The translations under genes and the position numbers were made by a program. DNA of 64,000 bases. It comes from Halomarina litorea. GTDB taxonomy: Archaea; Halobacteriota; Halobacteria; Halobacteriales; Haloarculaceae. Position 1 is the stretch's first letter. Each line of letters begins with the position of its first letter. The notes below the pieces were generated by a model. The model had not been told where the DNA came from and ran no database searches. It worked only from the letters and a program-made list of their open reading frames with translations. Where the stretch lies: NCBI RefSeq assembly GCF_024227715.1, contig NZ_CP100448.1:868001-932000 (forward strand), in the 5' to 3' direction. Below, one piece after another: positions 8,556 through 17,791 of this stretch.

Positions 8556-9296
8556 CTACTGGAACATCCGCAGGGGCTGTGCCTGCGAACTCTCGTCGCT
8601 CTCGGCCTGTTGCATCCGCTGAGCGAGTCGCTCGCGGGCGTCACGTATCTCCTCGGCCTGCTCGACGAGTTTGTTGGTTTCGACTTCCACGTCCGCGATG
8701 GGGGAGACGCCGTGTTCGAGGACGACGCGCGCCGCCTCGGGGTCGGGGAACTGCGGACTGGCCTCGGCGATGAGACCGACGCTCGTCAGGTCGCGCGCCC
8801 CCGCCTCGTAGAGGAGCGCCCCGGTCGGCCCGCTGACGAGGCCGCTCTCGCGGGGCGGGACGATGCCGGCGTCGTCCAGCATGGCCTCGCCCTCGCCCGT
8901 GGCGACGCCGTACAGTTCCGGCACGTCGTTCTCCTTCTCGCTCGGCAGGCCGCTGATGTACAGCGGGGTGACGTCGTTCTCGACGAGCCAGTTCGTGAGG
9001 CAACTGGCGAAGTCGTCGGCGCTCCCCGGCGAGACGGGGATGTCGCTCTGGAGGACGAGGAGGTCGCGCGACTCGTCCGCGTAGAGGCGGACCGGGGGCC
9101 GGAGGTCCGATGACTCCCCCTGATAGGTGGCGACCTGCGGGAGCCCCTCGCAGTGGAGCGACGCGTAGTAGGTCATGTCGAACGTGGTGACGAGGTGGTC
9201 GGCGGCGATCTTCCCGACGAGGCCGATGCCCGGCAGTCCCTCGACCAGCGTGGGCGTGTCGAGGTCGACGTCGGCCCTGATGGAGATGTGAGCCAT
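8556..9296 (-). CDS. PAC2-family protein (proteasome assembly chaperone-like)
   Basis: 246 residues with the PAC2 signature LVEGLPGIGLVGKIAADHL at about 17-35 and the conserved loops DESRDLLVLQSDIP and VYISGLP-like segments in the middle. The family is related to eukaryotic proteasome assembly chaperones and archaeal PbaA/PbaB-like proteins. The last 40 residues form a charged coiled coil (NKLVEQAEEIRDARERLAQRM) ending in a Gln-rich tail. It is convergent with the zinc-ribbon protein and divergent from the RNA methyltransferase. Confidence 0.85.
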   Translation of the reverse strand: MAHISIRADVDLDTPTLVEGLPGIGLVGKIAADHLVTTFDMTYYASLHCEGLPQVATYQGESSDLRPPVRLYADESRDLLVLQSDIPVSPGSADDFASCLTNWLVENDVTPLYISGLPSEKENDVPELYGVATGEGEAMLDDAGIVPPRESGLVSGPTGALLYEAGARDLTSVGLIAEASPQFPDPEAARVVLEHGVSPIADVEVETNKLVEQAEEIRDARERLAQRMQQAESDESSQAQPLRMFQ

Positions 9297-9405
9297 GTGT
9301 GACCTTCGCCCGGTAGTCGGTTAACGCTACCCCCGTCTCGCGGCCACACGGTCCACGCGCGCCCCGGATGGAAACGCACAAACGCGCCGGGAGGGAAGCG
9401 CGGTC

Positions 9406-10311
9406 ATGGTTCTGGAGCGGTACGACCCGCTCGTCGACGACGTGGCGGCCTTCCGCGCGGCCTGCGAGCGGCCGCTCCCGTCGGTGGTCCGGGTCAACAC
9501 CATCAAGGCCACCGTCGAACGGGCGATGCGGGCGCTGGACGACGAGGGCGAGGGGTACGAGCAGGCCGAGTGGAACCCCGAACTCCTCCGGCTGGACACC
9601 CGGTCGCCGGGCAACACGTGGCCGTACTACCACGGCTGGCTGTACGGACAGGAGGAGGTCAGCGCCCTCCCGGCGCGCGTCCTCGACCCGCAACCGGGCG
9701 AGCGCGTCCTCGACCCCTGTGCCGCGCCGGGGAGCAAGACCACCCAGCTGGCGGCGCTGATGGACGACACCGGGACGCTCGTCGCCAACGACTCCAACCT
9801 CGGGCGACTCTCGGCCCTGCGGTCGAACGCCGAGCGCTGTGGCGTGACGAACCTCGCGGTGACCCACGGCGACGCGCGCAACTTCTCACTCAAACCCTTC
9901 GACATGGAGGCGTTCGACCGCGTCCTCGTCGACGTTCCCTGCTCCTGCGAGGGGACGATTCGGAAGAACCCCGACACGCTCGACGAGTGGAGTCTCTCGC
10001 ACGTCGAGGGCATCGCGGGCGTCCAGCGGGGCATCCTCGAACGGGCCGTGCAGGTCACCCGCGAGGGCGGGACGGTGGTGTACTCGACGTGCACGTTCGC
10101 TCCCGAGGAGAACGAGGGCGTCCTCGACTGGGTGCTCGACCGCGAGGACTGCCGACTCGTCCCCTTCGAGACGAACCTCGAGACGCGCCCCGGCGTCACC
10201 GAGTGGAACGGCGAGACGTACGACGAGTCGGTCGAACACGCCCGGCGAATCTATCCGCACCTCAACGACACGGGCGGGTTCTTCTGTGCGAAACTGGAGG
10301 TGGGAACGTGA
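9406..10311 (+). CDS. RNA cytosine-C5 methyltransferase, NOL1/NOP2/Sun (RsmB/NSUN) family
   Basis: 301 residues. The Rossmann core shows the SAM motif DPCAAPGSKTTQLAAL, motif IV DVPCSCEGTIRKNP with its cysteine, and the catalytic-cysteine motif VYSTCTFAPEENE. These two cysteines define the m5C-RNA methyltransferase family acting on tRNA or rRNA. The protein ends shortly after the catalytic core and lacks the C-terminal PUA-like RNA-binding domain of RsmF-type enzymes. Such a domain appears to be supplied by the next gene, whose GTG start overlaps this stop (GTGA, 10308-10311). The RNA target is not predictable from the sequence. Confidence 0.9.
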   Translation: MVLERYDPLVDDVAAFRAACERPLPSVVRVNTIKATVERAMRALDDEGEGYEQAEWNPELLRLDTRSPGNTWPYYHGWLYGQEEVSALPARVLDPQPGERVLDPCAAPGSKTTQLAALMDDTGTLVANDSNLGRLSALRSNAERCGVTNLAVTHGDARNFSLKPFDMEAFDRVLVDVPCSCEGTIRKNPDTLDEWSLSHVEGIAGVQRGILERAVQVTREGGTVVYSTCTFAPEENEGVLDWVLDREDCRLVPFETNLETRPGVTEWNGETYDESVEHARRIYPHLNDTGGFFCAKLEVGT

Positions 10312-10844
10312 GCGACCCGTCCGACGGAGATGGGGACATCCGCGAGAACGTCGGCCACCAGTTCGACCGTCTGCCCGAGACGGCCGACGACCGCGAGGTC
10401 GAGGGGCGGCCCTCCCGCCGGGCGGTCCTCGACTGGTGGGAGGAGCGCTTCGGCGTCCCGCCCGCCGTCTTCGAGGACCACACGTTCTGGGAGAAGGGGT
10501 CCGGGAAGGTGTGGGCGTTCGCCGGGAGCGTGCCCCACCCGTCGACCATCGAGGCACTCGGGATGACGCTCCTGCGGGTCAGACAGGAACACTGGAAGCC
10601 GACGACCGACGGCGTCCAGCGATTCGGACGCCACGCGACGAGGAACGTCGTCCACCTCGACCGGGAGGCGGCACGCCGGTTCGTCGCCGGCGAGGACCAG
10701 GACGTCGAGTGGGACGGCGACTGGGGGTACCTCGTCGTGACCCACGACATCGCGGGCGGGGCGGAACCCCTCGGCGTCGGCCTCTACCTCCACGGCGAGT
10801 TGCGCTCGCAGATACCGAAGGGGCGACGGCGGGTCCTCGATTGA
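10308..10844 (+). CDS. Probable PUA-like RNA-binding partner of the RNA m5C methyltransferase
   Basis: 178 residues from a GTG that overlaps the previous stop by 4 nt, so the two genes are translationally coupled. The sequence opens with a short acidic tail, then a helical part (RAVLDWWEERFGVPPAVFEDHTFWEKGSGKVWAF, roughly 40-75), and ends with a beta-rich part (WGYLVVTHD, LGVGLYLHGELRSQIPKGRR). The final G-x-G-LYL-HG-...-PKGRR pattern resembles the PUA-like C-terminal domain of RsmF-type methyltransferases. I infer that enzyme and RNA-binding domain have been split into two polypeptides. An upstream extension of the frame only shadows the methyltransferase gene. Confidence 0.7.
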   Translation: MSDPSDGDGDIRENVGHQFDRLPETADDREVEGRPSRRAVLDWWEERFGVPPAVFEDHTFWEKGSGKVWAFAGSVPHPSTIEALGMTLLRVRQEHWKPTTDGVQRFGRHATRNVVHLDREAARRFVAGEDQDVEWDGDWGYLVVTHDIAGGAEPLGVGLYLHGELRSQIPKGRRRVLD

Positions 10845-10904
10845 CCGGCGCGCGACCAGCGGATCCCCCCACGACGCTGACACAGGGTATCAACACTATA
10901 TCTA

Positions 10905-10922
10905 TTGCCGGGGTTTCGGCAA
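10905..10922. repeat. Perfect inverted repeat upstream of MCO1
   Basis: TTGCCG (10905-10910) and its exact complement CGGCAA (10917-10922) are separated by six bases. It lies about 60 nt after the stop of the PUA-like gene and 170 nt before MCO1. No T-run follows on the + strand, so an intrinsic terminator is less likely than a protein-binding palindrome; both remain possible. Confidence 0.4.
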
Positions 10923-11060
10923 AACGGGTCGTTAAAATCGTCTGGACAGCTCCGGAGTCACGCGGTTTCCCGGCCCATCGGGACCCGTAGTCGCCCCCAT
11001 CTCACCACCTCTCGATAGCTAAAATTATCTCCGAACAATTACATTCATTTCGACAATAAC

Positions 11061-11066
11061 TATAAG
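11061..11066 (+). promoter_or_regulatory. TATA box of MCO1
   Basis: TATAAG is centred 25-26 nt before the GTG at 11089, the spacing expected for a leaderless haloarchaeal transcript. The surrounding 60 bp are unusually AT-rich for this genome. An octamer AATTACAT sits at 11037-11044, 17 nt upstream of the box, and recurs upstream of MCO2. Confidence 0.7.
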
Positions 11067-11088
11067 CTATCTTGATTGTTCCTTACGT

Positions 11089-14000
11089 GTGAGTAACGAC
11101 GAGTACGTCCCCGACGGTGGGGACCGGACTGCGAGTGGAACAACGTACGGCCGTCGACCCTTCCTGAAGGGTGCGGGGACGCTGGCCGCCGCGGGCGCGT
11201 TCTTGGGTGGTTTCGTCACCGAGGGCGGCGCGACGACTGCGGCCGACGCGCAGGTCCCGGACCGGACGCCCGACAGGACCTACGACGTCAGCGCCATCAG
11301 CCTGAACATCCCGTTCAGTCAGACCGGCCTGCACCAGCCCAACGGCGCGATGTTCGTCCTCGACGAGAACAAGGAGGACGTCCGCGCGGTCGAGGACCTC
11401 GAAGCGGGGAGCGACCCGCGGACCCGCCTCATCGAACCGCTGGTCGTCCGCGCGAACGAGGGCGAGGTCGTCGAGATTCGGCTGACGAACGAACTCGACC
11501 AGCACGTCTCGATGCACCAGACGGGCCTGCCCTACGACGTGCAGACGTCCGACGGGATGGCCGTCGGGTTCAACGAGGACACGACCGTCGCGCCCGGCGA
11601 GACCATCAGCTACCAGTGGCACGCCAACCGCCTCGGGACGTTCTTCTTCCACGACGGCGCGACGTCGCCGTACGACTCGATGCCGGACGGCAACCCCGGC
11701 AATATCAACGGCTTCGCCCGCGGCCTGTTCGGCGCGATGGTCGTCGAACCCGAGGAGGCCGAGTGGACCGACCCCCGAAACGGCGAGCCCCTGCCGAGCG
11801 GGACGCGCGCGAACATCCTCCTCGACGACGACGACGAGGCACAACCCGGCATCGACCACCGCGAGTTCGTCGTCTTCTACCACGACCCGCAGGGCGTGGT
11901 GACCGAAGACGGCGGGCACTTCAACTACCCGGGGACCGACGAGGAACAGCACGTCCACGGCATCAACTACCGGGCGGCGACGACCGGCGGGCGCTTCGAC
12001 GAGGACGACCCCGACCTGAAAGACGACGCCGACCCGGTGACGTTCTACAGTTCGTGGGTCCACGGCGACCCGGGCGGCGGCGACACCGTCTTCGAGGCGT
12101 ACACCGGCGACCCGACGAAGTTCGTCGCCGTCGGTGCCCAGCTAGAGGAGAACCACGTCCACCACATCCACGGTCACCGCTGGCAGGAGGGCCAGTTCCC
12201 GGAGGGTGGTGAGGAGACCGACACCATCGACGCCCAGACCATCGGTCCGGGCGCGACCTACGAGGCGTACCTGACGGCCGCCTACGGTGACGACAGCTCC
12301 TACCCCGACCGCGACTTCGAGGAGGCGTTCGACATCGGCGCCGGCGGCACCCACCAGGCCCCCGGCGATTACTTGTTCCACTGCCACCTCTTCCCGCACT
12401 ACGGCGAGGGGATGAACGCCATCTTCCGCGTCAACGACAAGGTGAAAGACGACCTCGTCGAACTCCCGAACAACCGGGCGGACGACGACGACGACGACAA
12501 CCTCTACCCGGCCGACTCGGACCGACCCAGCTGGCAGGAACTCGTCGGGACGACCATCGACGAGGAGGGCGAGGCACCCGCCAAACCCCCCGGACAGGGC
12601 CGCGAACCCACCGCCGAGGAGGAAGAGCACCTGACGCCGCTGGTCGACGGGGCGCCCTACGTCGACCCGTGCATCGAGGAGGAGGTCAAGCGGACCGTCG
12701 AGTACGAGACGGTCGCGCTGTTCTCGAACATCGTCTACAACGACTCGGGCGACCACGACCCCGACGGCCGCATCTTCATGGCCAAGTCCGCGAAGATAAC
12801 GGAGCACCGCGAGGACGGCGACGTGGTCGTCCTCGACCAGGACTACTCCGAGGACGTCCAGAAGGTGCGCGACGGGGAGATGAACCCCGAACCGCTCGTC
12901 CTGCGGGCGAACGTCGGTGACTGCATCGAGGTCACGCTGACGAACGAACTCCCCCAGGACGCCTCGCACCACATCCACTTCGTCTCCTACGACCCGCTCG
13001 GGTCGGACTCGACGATGGTCGGCTACAACTACGACAGCGGGACGGATCCCGGCGAGTCGCGCACCTACCGCTGGTTCGCCGACGAGGAGGGCACCATCTT
13101 CATGCACGACCACATGGTCGGCGTCGAGTTCGGCCAGCACGGGACGTTCTCGACGTTGCTCGTCGAACCGGAGGGGTCGGAGTGGCTCGACCCCTACTCC
13201 GGCGAACCGATGACCACGGGCGCGCAGGCGATGATCGACCCGCCCGAAGCCGAGGCGTTCCGCGAGCAAGCGCTCATCTACCACGACTTCGCGCCGCTGA
13301 AGGACCGCGACGGCAACTTCGTCAACAACAACCGCCAGCACGCCGAGAACGCGGGGGTCATGGCCATCAACTACCGGAACAGCCCGTACTTCCACCGCGA
13401 CGATGCGGACCCGGCGTACGTGTTCAGTTCCGCGCGCCACGGCGACCCGGAGACGCCCGTCCTCGAGGCCTACGACGGCGACCCCATCCGCATCCGCCTC
13501 GTACAGGGCGCCTGGGAGGAACAGCACAACTTCTCGATGCACGGCCTGCGCCTCGACCGCCAAGGGCTGACCGACGCGGGGTCGACGGCACAGATCATCG
13601 GCACCTCCGAGGCGTTCACCCTCGGGACCGTCGCCTCGCGCATCCCGCAGGACCTGAGCGAGAACGAGAACGACGAGGTGCTCACGGACCCGAACCTCGA
13701 CGTCCTCATGCAGGACACCGGCGGGCCGATGCCCAACCCGAACGGCCTGCCCGTCACCGACTTCCTGTACGGGTCGACCATCGACGAGGACCTCTGGACC
13801 GGCATGTGGGGCATCACCCGCGTGTGGGGCGACTCGGTCAGTCACCTCCAGCCGCTGCCCGGCAACGCCCCGCCGCCGGGGCGGATCACGGACCTCCAGC
13901 TCCGCCAGATGGGCCACCCGGCCCCATTCGCAGACTTCTCGAGGGCGCGCTACGGCCAGAAGGCGAAACTGTACTATGCCGAGGACGACGACAGGACGTT

Positions 14001-15789
14001 CCCGGCGGACAAGGACGCCCGGCAGAACAACAGCGTCGGACGGGTGCCCCCGAAGGCACCCAGCCCGGGGTGGCCGTGCGAGGACGACGTGCCCATCCGG
14101 ACGTACGACGTCTGTGCGCTCCGGACCGACATCCAGTACAACGAGTACGGCGACCACGACCCAGACGGCATCGTCTACGCCCTCGAGAGCGACGTCAACG
14201 CCATCAGGTACGGCGGGAAGAACCCCGAACCGCTCATCATCCGGGCCAACGAGGGCGACTGCATCGAGCTGACTCTCAAGAACCGCATCGAGCCCCCGGA
14301 GGACGACCACTTCCAGGCGGACCTCATCGTCGGGAAGCCCGAGACGGTCCTCGGCGAGGACCTGATGGACTTCTACGGTCCCGAGGGCCGCCTCGCGCGG
14401 TACGCCCACGGGACGACCGACGACGGCGTCGTCAGGCAGAACGTCAGCTGGATCGCGGACCGCGAGAAGCGCCGGTGCATCTCCTCCAGCGAGATCACGA
14501 CGGACCTCGAAGAACAGACCGCGTCGGTCGAGGTGACCATCGCCGAGGACTGCGAGGGGGAGATCGAACTCTCCTTCGCGATGTACCGCAAGCCCTCCGC
14601 GCCCGCGCAGTTCGACGCCGAGGCCCACCAGCACCTCGTCGACGCGGAGACGCGGACGCTCGGGCCGGGTACCCACACGTTCACCGTGGACCTGCCCGAA
14701 CCGACCCACCCCCTCCCGCGCGCCAACGCCCCGTGGGAGGAGTCGCTGCGGATGTCGATGCACCCCCACAAGCTGCGCTACGACGCACAGGGGAGCGACG
14801 GCGCGACGGTCGGGTTCAACTACGACCAGACGGTCGCGCCCGGCGAGGAGATCACCTACCGCTGGTACGCCGACGACGAGTTCGGCTCGCTCGTGCTCTG
14901 GGACATGGCCGACACCCGGAGCCACTGGCACCACGGCGCGTTCGGGAAGCTCATCGTCGAGCCCGAGGGCTCGGCGTACCTGAACCCGGAGACCGGCGGC
15001 AAACTCCGACAGGGGGCGGGCGACTCCGCGATGATCGTCTCCCCCGAGCGGACCTTCCGGGAGTTCGCGCTCCTGATGAGCGACGGGATGGACATCATCA
15101 ACCCCACCGGCGAGTGCGTCGTCCCCATCGGCGAGGAGGACCTCGTCGTCGAGGACGGCGGCGAAGACGGCGGGGAACTCGGTGAGGAAGTCGAGGACGG
15201 CGAGGGAATCAACGTCGTCAACGACCAGGAGGACCCCGACGGAGGGGACGGTGACGAACACGGGCAGGGTCACCCCAACCACCAGCCGTGCAACCAGATC
15301 GGCGACCCCGAGGACCACGGCTACGTGGCGACGAACTACCGCTCGGAGCCATTCCGCTACCGCCTCGAGGACGACGACCGCATCCACAAGGTGTACAGCT
15401 CGGACGTCCACGGCGACCCAAACACCCCGGTGTTCAAGGCGCTCCAGGGTGAGCCGGTCGTGTTCCGCGCGAGTCAGGCCGGGACGAAGGCCCGCGGCAT
15501 CTCGCTGCACCTCTCGGACCACCACTGGCCGCGCTACATGGATACGGAGAACCCGCCGGTCGTCGGCGTCGACGACCGGTTCATCCCCGGCCGCTCGATC
15601 GACCTCTACATCGAGGGCGGGGCCGGCGGGACCGCCAACAGCGCGGGCGACTTCCTCTACCGCGAGATGAAGGAGGACCGCCGGACGGAAGGCGGCCTCT
15701 GGGGCATCTTCCGCGTGCTCGTCGGCGGGTCGGATCCGACGGTCAAACCGCTCCCGGAGGACGTCGGCGCCTCCACCGCGGCCGACTGA
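11089..15789 (+). CDS. Giant six-cupredoxin multicopper oxidase, Tat-exported (MCO1)
   Basis: 1,566 residues from a leaderless GTG. A Tat signal (GRRPFLKGAGTLAAAGAFL, about 22-40) precedes three homologous two-domain modules starting near residues 64, 535 and 1002, each opening with a YDV/YETV-AL...IVYN-like strand. Copper ligands are visible: in domain 2, HVHHIHGH (356-363) and HCHLFPHYGEGM (431-442), giving T1 ligands His356, Cys432, His437 and Met442; in domain 3, HIH (628-630) and HDH (673-675). These make one complete T1 site plus a trinuclear cluster, but in permuted order. Domains 4-6 lack the HCH motif. An insertion of ~90 residues occurs in domain 5. Size and architecture recall bacterial MnxG/MofA Mn(II) oxidases; the substrate is inferred, not shown. 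Confidence 0.85.
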   Translation: MSNDEYVPDGGDRTASGTTYGRRPFLKGAGTLAAAGAFLGGFVTEGGATTAADAQVPDRTPDRTYDVSAISLNIPFSQTGLHQPNGAMFVLDENKEDVRAVEDLEAGSDPRTRLIEPLVVRANEGEVVEIRLTNELDQHVSMHQTGLPYDVQTSDGMAVGFNEDTTVAPGETISYQWHANRLGTFFFHDGATSPYDSMPDGNPGNINGFARGLFGAMVVEPEEAEWTDPRNGEPLPSGTRANILLDDDDEAQPGIDHREFVVFYHDPQGVVTEDGGHFNYPGTDEEQHVHGINYRAATTGGRFDEDDPDLKDDADPVTFYSSWVHGDPGGGDTVFEAYTGDPTKFVAVGAQLEENHVHHIHGHRWQEGQFPEGGEETDTIDAQTIGPGATYEAYLTAAYGDDSSYPDRDFEEAFDIGAGGTHQAPGDYLFHCHLFPHYGEGMNAIFRVNDKVKDDLVELPNNRADDDDDDNLYPADSDRPSWQELVGTTIDEEGEAPAKPPGQGREPTAEEEEHLTPLVDGAPYVDPCIEEEVKRTVEYETVALFSNIVYNDSGDHDPDGRIFMAKSAKITEHREDGDVVVLDQDYSEDVQKVRDGEMNPEPLVLRANVGDCIEVTLTNELPQDASHHIHFVSYDPLGSDSTMVGYNYDSGTDPGESRTYRWFADEEGTIFMHDHMVGVEFGQHGTFSTLLVEPEGSEWLDPYSGEPMTTGAQAMIDPPEAEAFREQALIYHDFAPLKDRDGNFVNNNRQHAENAGVMAINYRNSPYFHRDDADPAYVFSSARHGDPETPVLEAYDGDPIRIRLVQGAWEEQHNFSMHGLRLDRQGLTDAGSTAQIIGTSEAFTLGTVASRIPQDLSENENDEVLTDPNLDVLMQDTGGPMPNPNGLPVTDFLYGSTIDEDLWTGMWGITRVWGDSVSHLQPLPGNAPPPGRITDLQLRQMGHPAPFADFSRARYGQKAKLYYAEDDDRTFPADKDARQNNSVGRVPPKAPSPGWPCEDDVPIRTYDVCALRTDIQYNEYGDHDPDGIVYALESDVNAIRYGGKNPEPLIIRANEGDCIELTLKNRIEPPEDDHFQADLIVGKPETVLGEDLMDFYGPEGRLARYAHGTTDDGVVRQNVSWIADREKRRCISSSEITTDLEEQTASVEVTIAEDCEGEIELSFAMYRKPSAPAQFDAEAHQHLVDAETRTLGPGTHTFTVDLPEPTHPLPRANAPWEESLRMSMHPHKLRYDAQGSDGATVGFNYDQTVAPGEEITYRWYADDEFGSLVLWDMADTRSHWHHGAFGKLIVEPEGSAYLNPETGGKLRQGAGDSAMIVSPERTFREFALLMSDGMDIINPTGECVVPIGEEDLVVEDGGEDGGELGEEVEDGEGINVVNDQEDPDGGDGDEHGQGHPNHQPCNQIGDPEDHGYVATNYRSEPFRYRLEDDDRIHKVYSSDVHGDPNTPVFKALQGEPVVFRASQAGTKARGISLHLSDHHWPRYMDTENPPVVGVDDRFIPGRSIDLYIEGGAGGTANSAGDFLYREMKEDRRTEGGLWGIFRVLVGGSDPTVKPLPEDVGASTAAD

Positions 15790-16041
15790 CCGGACGACCG
15801 CGCACCGCTCTCTCGCTTCTCTCGTCTCTCCGTCCGTCACTCGTTCTCTCCGCTCACAGCGCGCCGAGCACCCCGCCCGACGCGAAGGTTCACGTAGGTG
15901 GAGGCGGCCACCCGCCCCATGCGCTGACGAGTCGCCGCGAAGCGTCCGCGGGAGCGGGGCACCACGTGTCCCGACACGGCCGGGTGGCCCACCGCCGTGT
16001 GTGACACGCCGCTTCGCGTCCGCCGAGGTGTCGCCCGTTCG

Positions 16042-17544
16042 CTACTCCTTTCGTCGCACGGTGCCGCTGCTCAGCCCCGCCCACTCCACGCGGAAACCGA
16101 GCCGCGAGAGCGTCGCGCTCACCTCGTCGATGCCGGCCTCGTCGAGGGCGCGCTCGGCCGCCGCGAGTGACATCCCCGCCTCGACCTCCTCGGCCAGCGC
16201 CGCCAGCACCGCGGGACGGACGAGCGTCCGGCCCACCCGCTCGTGGTCGGGGAAGCGCTTCCCCTCGATGGCGTCCTCGCTGACGCCGTAGTCGGCGGCG
16301 AGGGCCTCGATAGTGACCACGTCGTCGTCCGGGACGAGTTCGTCGGGGAGACCCTCGGCGCTCGCCGCGACCAGTTCGGCCTCGTAGCGCCGCAGCGCGT
16401 CGCGGACGTCCTTCACGCGGACCGTTCCCGTGTACGGGATGGCGCGGTGGTCGAGCGCCTCGATGTCCTCACCGACGCCGAGCGACCGGTCGACGGCGAC
16501 GAGCAGTTCCACGTCCTCGAGGTCGGCCAGCCGCGAGAGCTTCTTCTCGACGTACTCGGGCGTCCAGAAGCCCATCACCTCGAAGAAGACGCGGAAGTCG
16601 CCGTGCGCCCAGTCGAGCGCGAAATCCGGGATGACGACGTGTGCGCCCGCGGCCAGCGGCTCCGGTTCGCGCACGAGCGTCCAGTCGAGGTCGAGCGACT
16701 GGAAGCGCCCCGCGAAGTCCGCCTCCACCCCGCTGTCGAACGTCATCTCGGTCACGGGGTCGGCGTCGGGGACGGCCACGTCCTCGTGCGAGAGCGAGAG
16801 GGTCCGCTCGCGCCCCCGGTCGTCGATGGTCGCCTCCAGCGACCACTCGGCGGTCTTCGCGACGGTCCGCAGGAGGCGGGCGAAGCGGGTCCCGTAGCGC
16901 CGCGAGCGGGCGAACAGCGCGTCCGGCCCCGTCACGACGACCACCCGCCCCTCGTCGGTCGCCCGGACCTCGTACATCAGACGGAGGCGCTTGACCGCCG
17001 AGATGAGCCGTTTCGGGTCCGACGAGCGCACGCGGACCTCGACCGCGTCGAACAGCGCCGTCTGCGCCAGCGAGAGGTCGTACTGCGCACAGAGGTCCGC
17101 CGGTCCCCACCGCGGGTCGAACGCCGTCATCACCTCGCGTTCCTCCAGGTCGGCGTAGAGCGACGATTCGAGTTCTGGGGGCGTGACGCCGAGCGTCGAC
17201 GCCGCCTCCTCGAGGACGGTGGCGCGCTCCGTCCCGGTGACGGCGTTCCGGTCGGCTGCCGCGCGGAACACCACGTCGCGGGCGCGTTCGGGCGGGACCG
17301 CCGCCCGCGTCTCGAAGACGGCCTCGCGTTCGAGGAGCTTCGCGAACCCCCGGACGAGCTTGAAGTCCTCGGCCTCCCCTTCGAGCGTCGCGAGTGCGTC
17401 GTCGAGCGTGGCGCGCGGCTCACCCACGTGCCCCTGGAAGACGCCGAGGACGCGCGCGGCCAGCGGGCGGTCACGCTCGTCGGTGAACTGTGGCCGGTAG
17501 CCGCCACCCGCCCGCGAGACGCGGAGGAGGTCCTTGGTCAGCAC
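16042..17544 (-). CDS. bax1: Bax1-type nuclease (DUF790), partner of XPB helicase
   Basis: 500 residues from a GTG (VLTKDLLRVSRAGGGYRPQF), which matches the family N-terminus; the open frame upstream is low-complexity and is not counted. The N-terminal half has the helical DUF790 fold; about residues 330-420 contain a RecB-like nuclease core (VVIPDFALDWAHGDFRVFFEVMGFWTPEYVEKK: the D...E-x-x-G-F-W...K pattern supplies the catalytic residues). In archaea Bax1 binds XPB and cuts DNA at bubble structures, a nucleotide-excision-repair-like activity. The XPB gene lies 1 kb upstream on the same strand, with one regulator gene between them. Confidence 0.85.
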   Translation of the reverse strand: MLTKDLLRVSRAGGGYRPQFTDERDRPLAARVLGVFQGHVGEPRATLDDALATLEGEAEDFKLVRGFAKLLEREAVFETRAAVPPERARDVVFRAAADRNAVTGTERATVLEEAASTLGVTPPELESSLYADLEEREVMTAFDPRWGPADLCAQYDLSLAQTALFDAVEVRVRSSDPKRLISAVKRLRLMYEVRATDEGRVVVVTGPDALFARSRRYGTRFARLLRTVAKTAEWSLEATIDDRGRERTLSLSHEDVAVPDADPVTEMTFDSGVEADFAGRFQSLDLDWTLVREPEPLAAGAHVVIPDFALDWAHGDFRVFFEVMGFWTPEYVEKKLSRLADLEDVELLVAVDRSLGVGEDIEALDHRAIPYTGTVRVKDVRDALRRYEAELVAASAEGLPDELVPDDDVVTIEALAADYGVSEDAIEGKRFPDHERVGRTLVRPAVLAALAEEVEAGMSLAAAERALDEAGIDEVSATLSRLGFRVEWAGLSSGTVRRKE

Positions 17545-17791
17545 GTCCGCTCCTCGGCCGGCGACCGACGAAAAACTGCCGGGCTGCCGTGCGGACACCG
17601 ACTGCGACCCCCCAAGGACGCTTCGTCGCCGGTGACGACGGCCGTCGTGTGCCTCTGACTTCGACCCCTGCGTTGCCCGACCCGACCGCAGTTGCCCGGA
17701 TTTCCGACGCTTGTGCGCGCGATGCGCAAGTGCCGGTACACCGGAGGGGAACAAATGGCCGGCGGTGTCTCATCTGCTGTTTTATAACCTG

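Noticed and set aside
12142-15840. A 1,232-codon open frame antisense to MCO1
   Set aside because: It exists because GC-rich codon use makes the opposite strand nearly free of stops. Its sequence is Val/Arg/Asp-rich with no domain, while the sense strand has clear copper motifs and a signal peptide.
15790-16041. RNA gene or terminator between MCO1 and bax1
   Set aside because: There are inverted CGCGAAGCG/CGCTTCGCG copies about 70 bp apart, too far apart and without a T-run to call a terminator; nothing else supports a feature.
17545-17791. Small gene or RNA between bax1 and the HTH regulator
   Set aside because: Only a weak hairpin (17710-17730) and a TATA-like box are visible; no tRNA features and no convincing frame.
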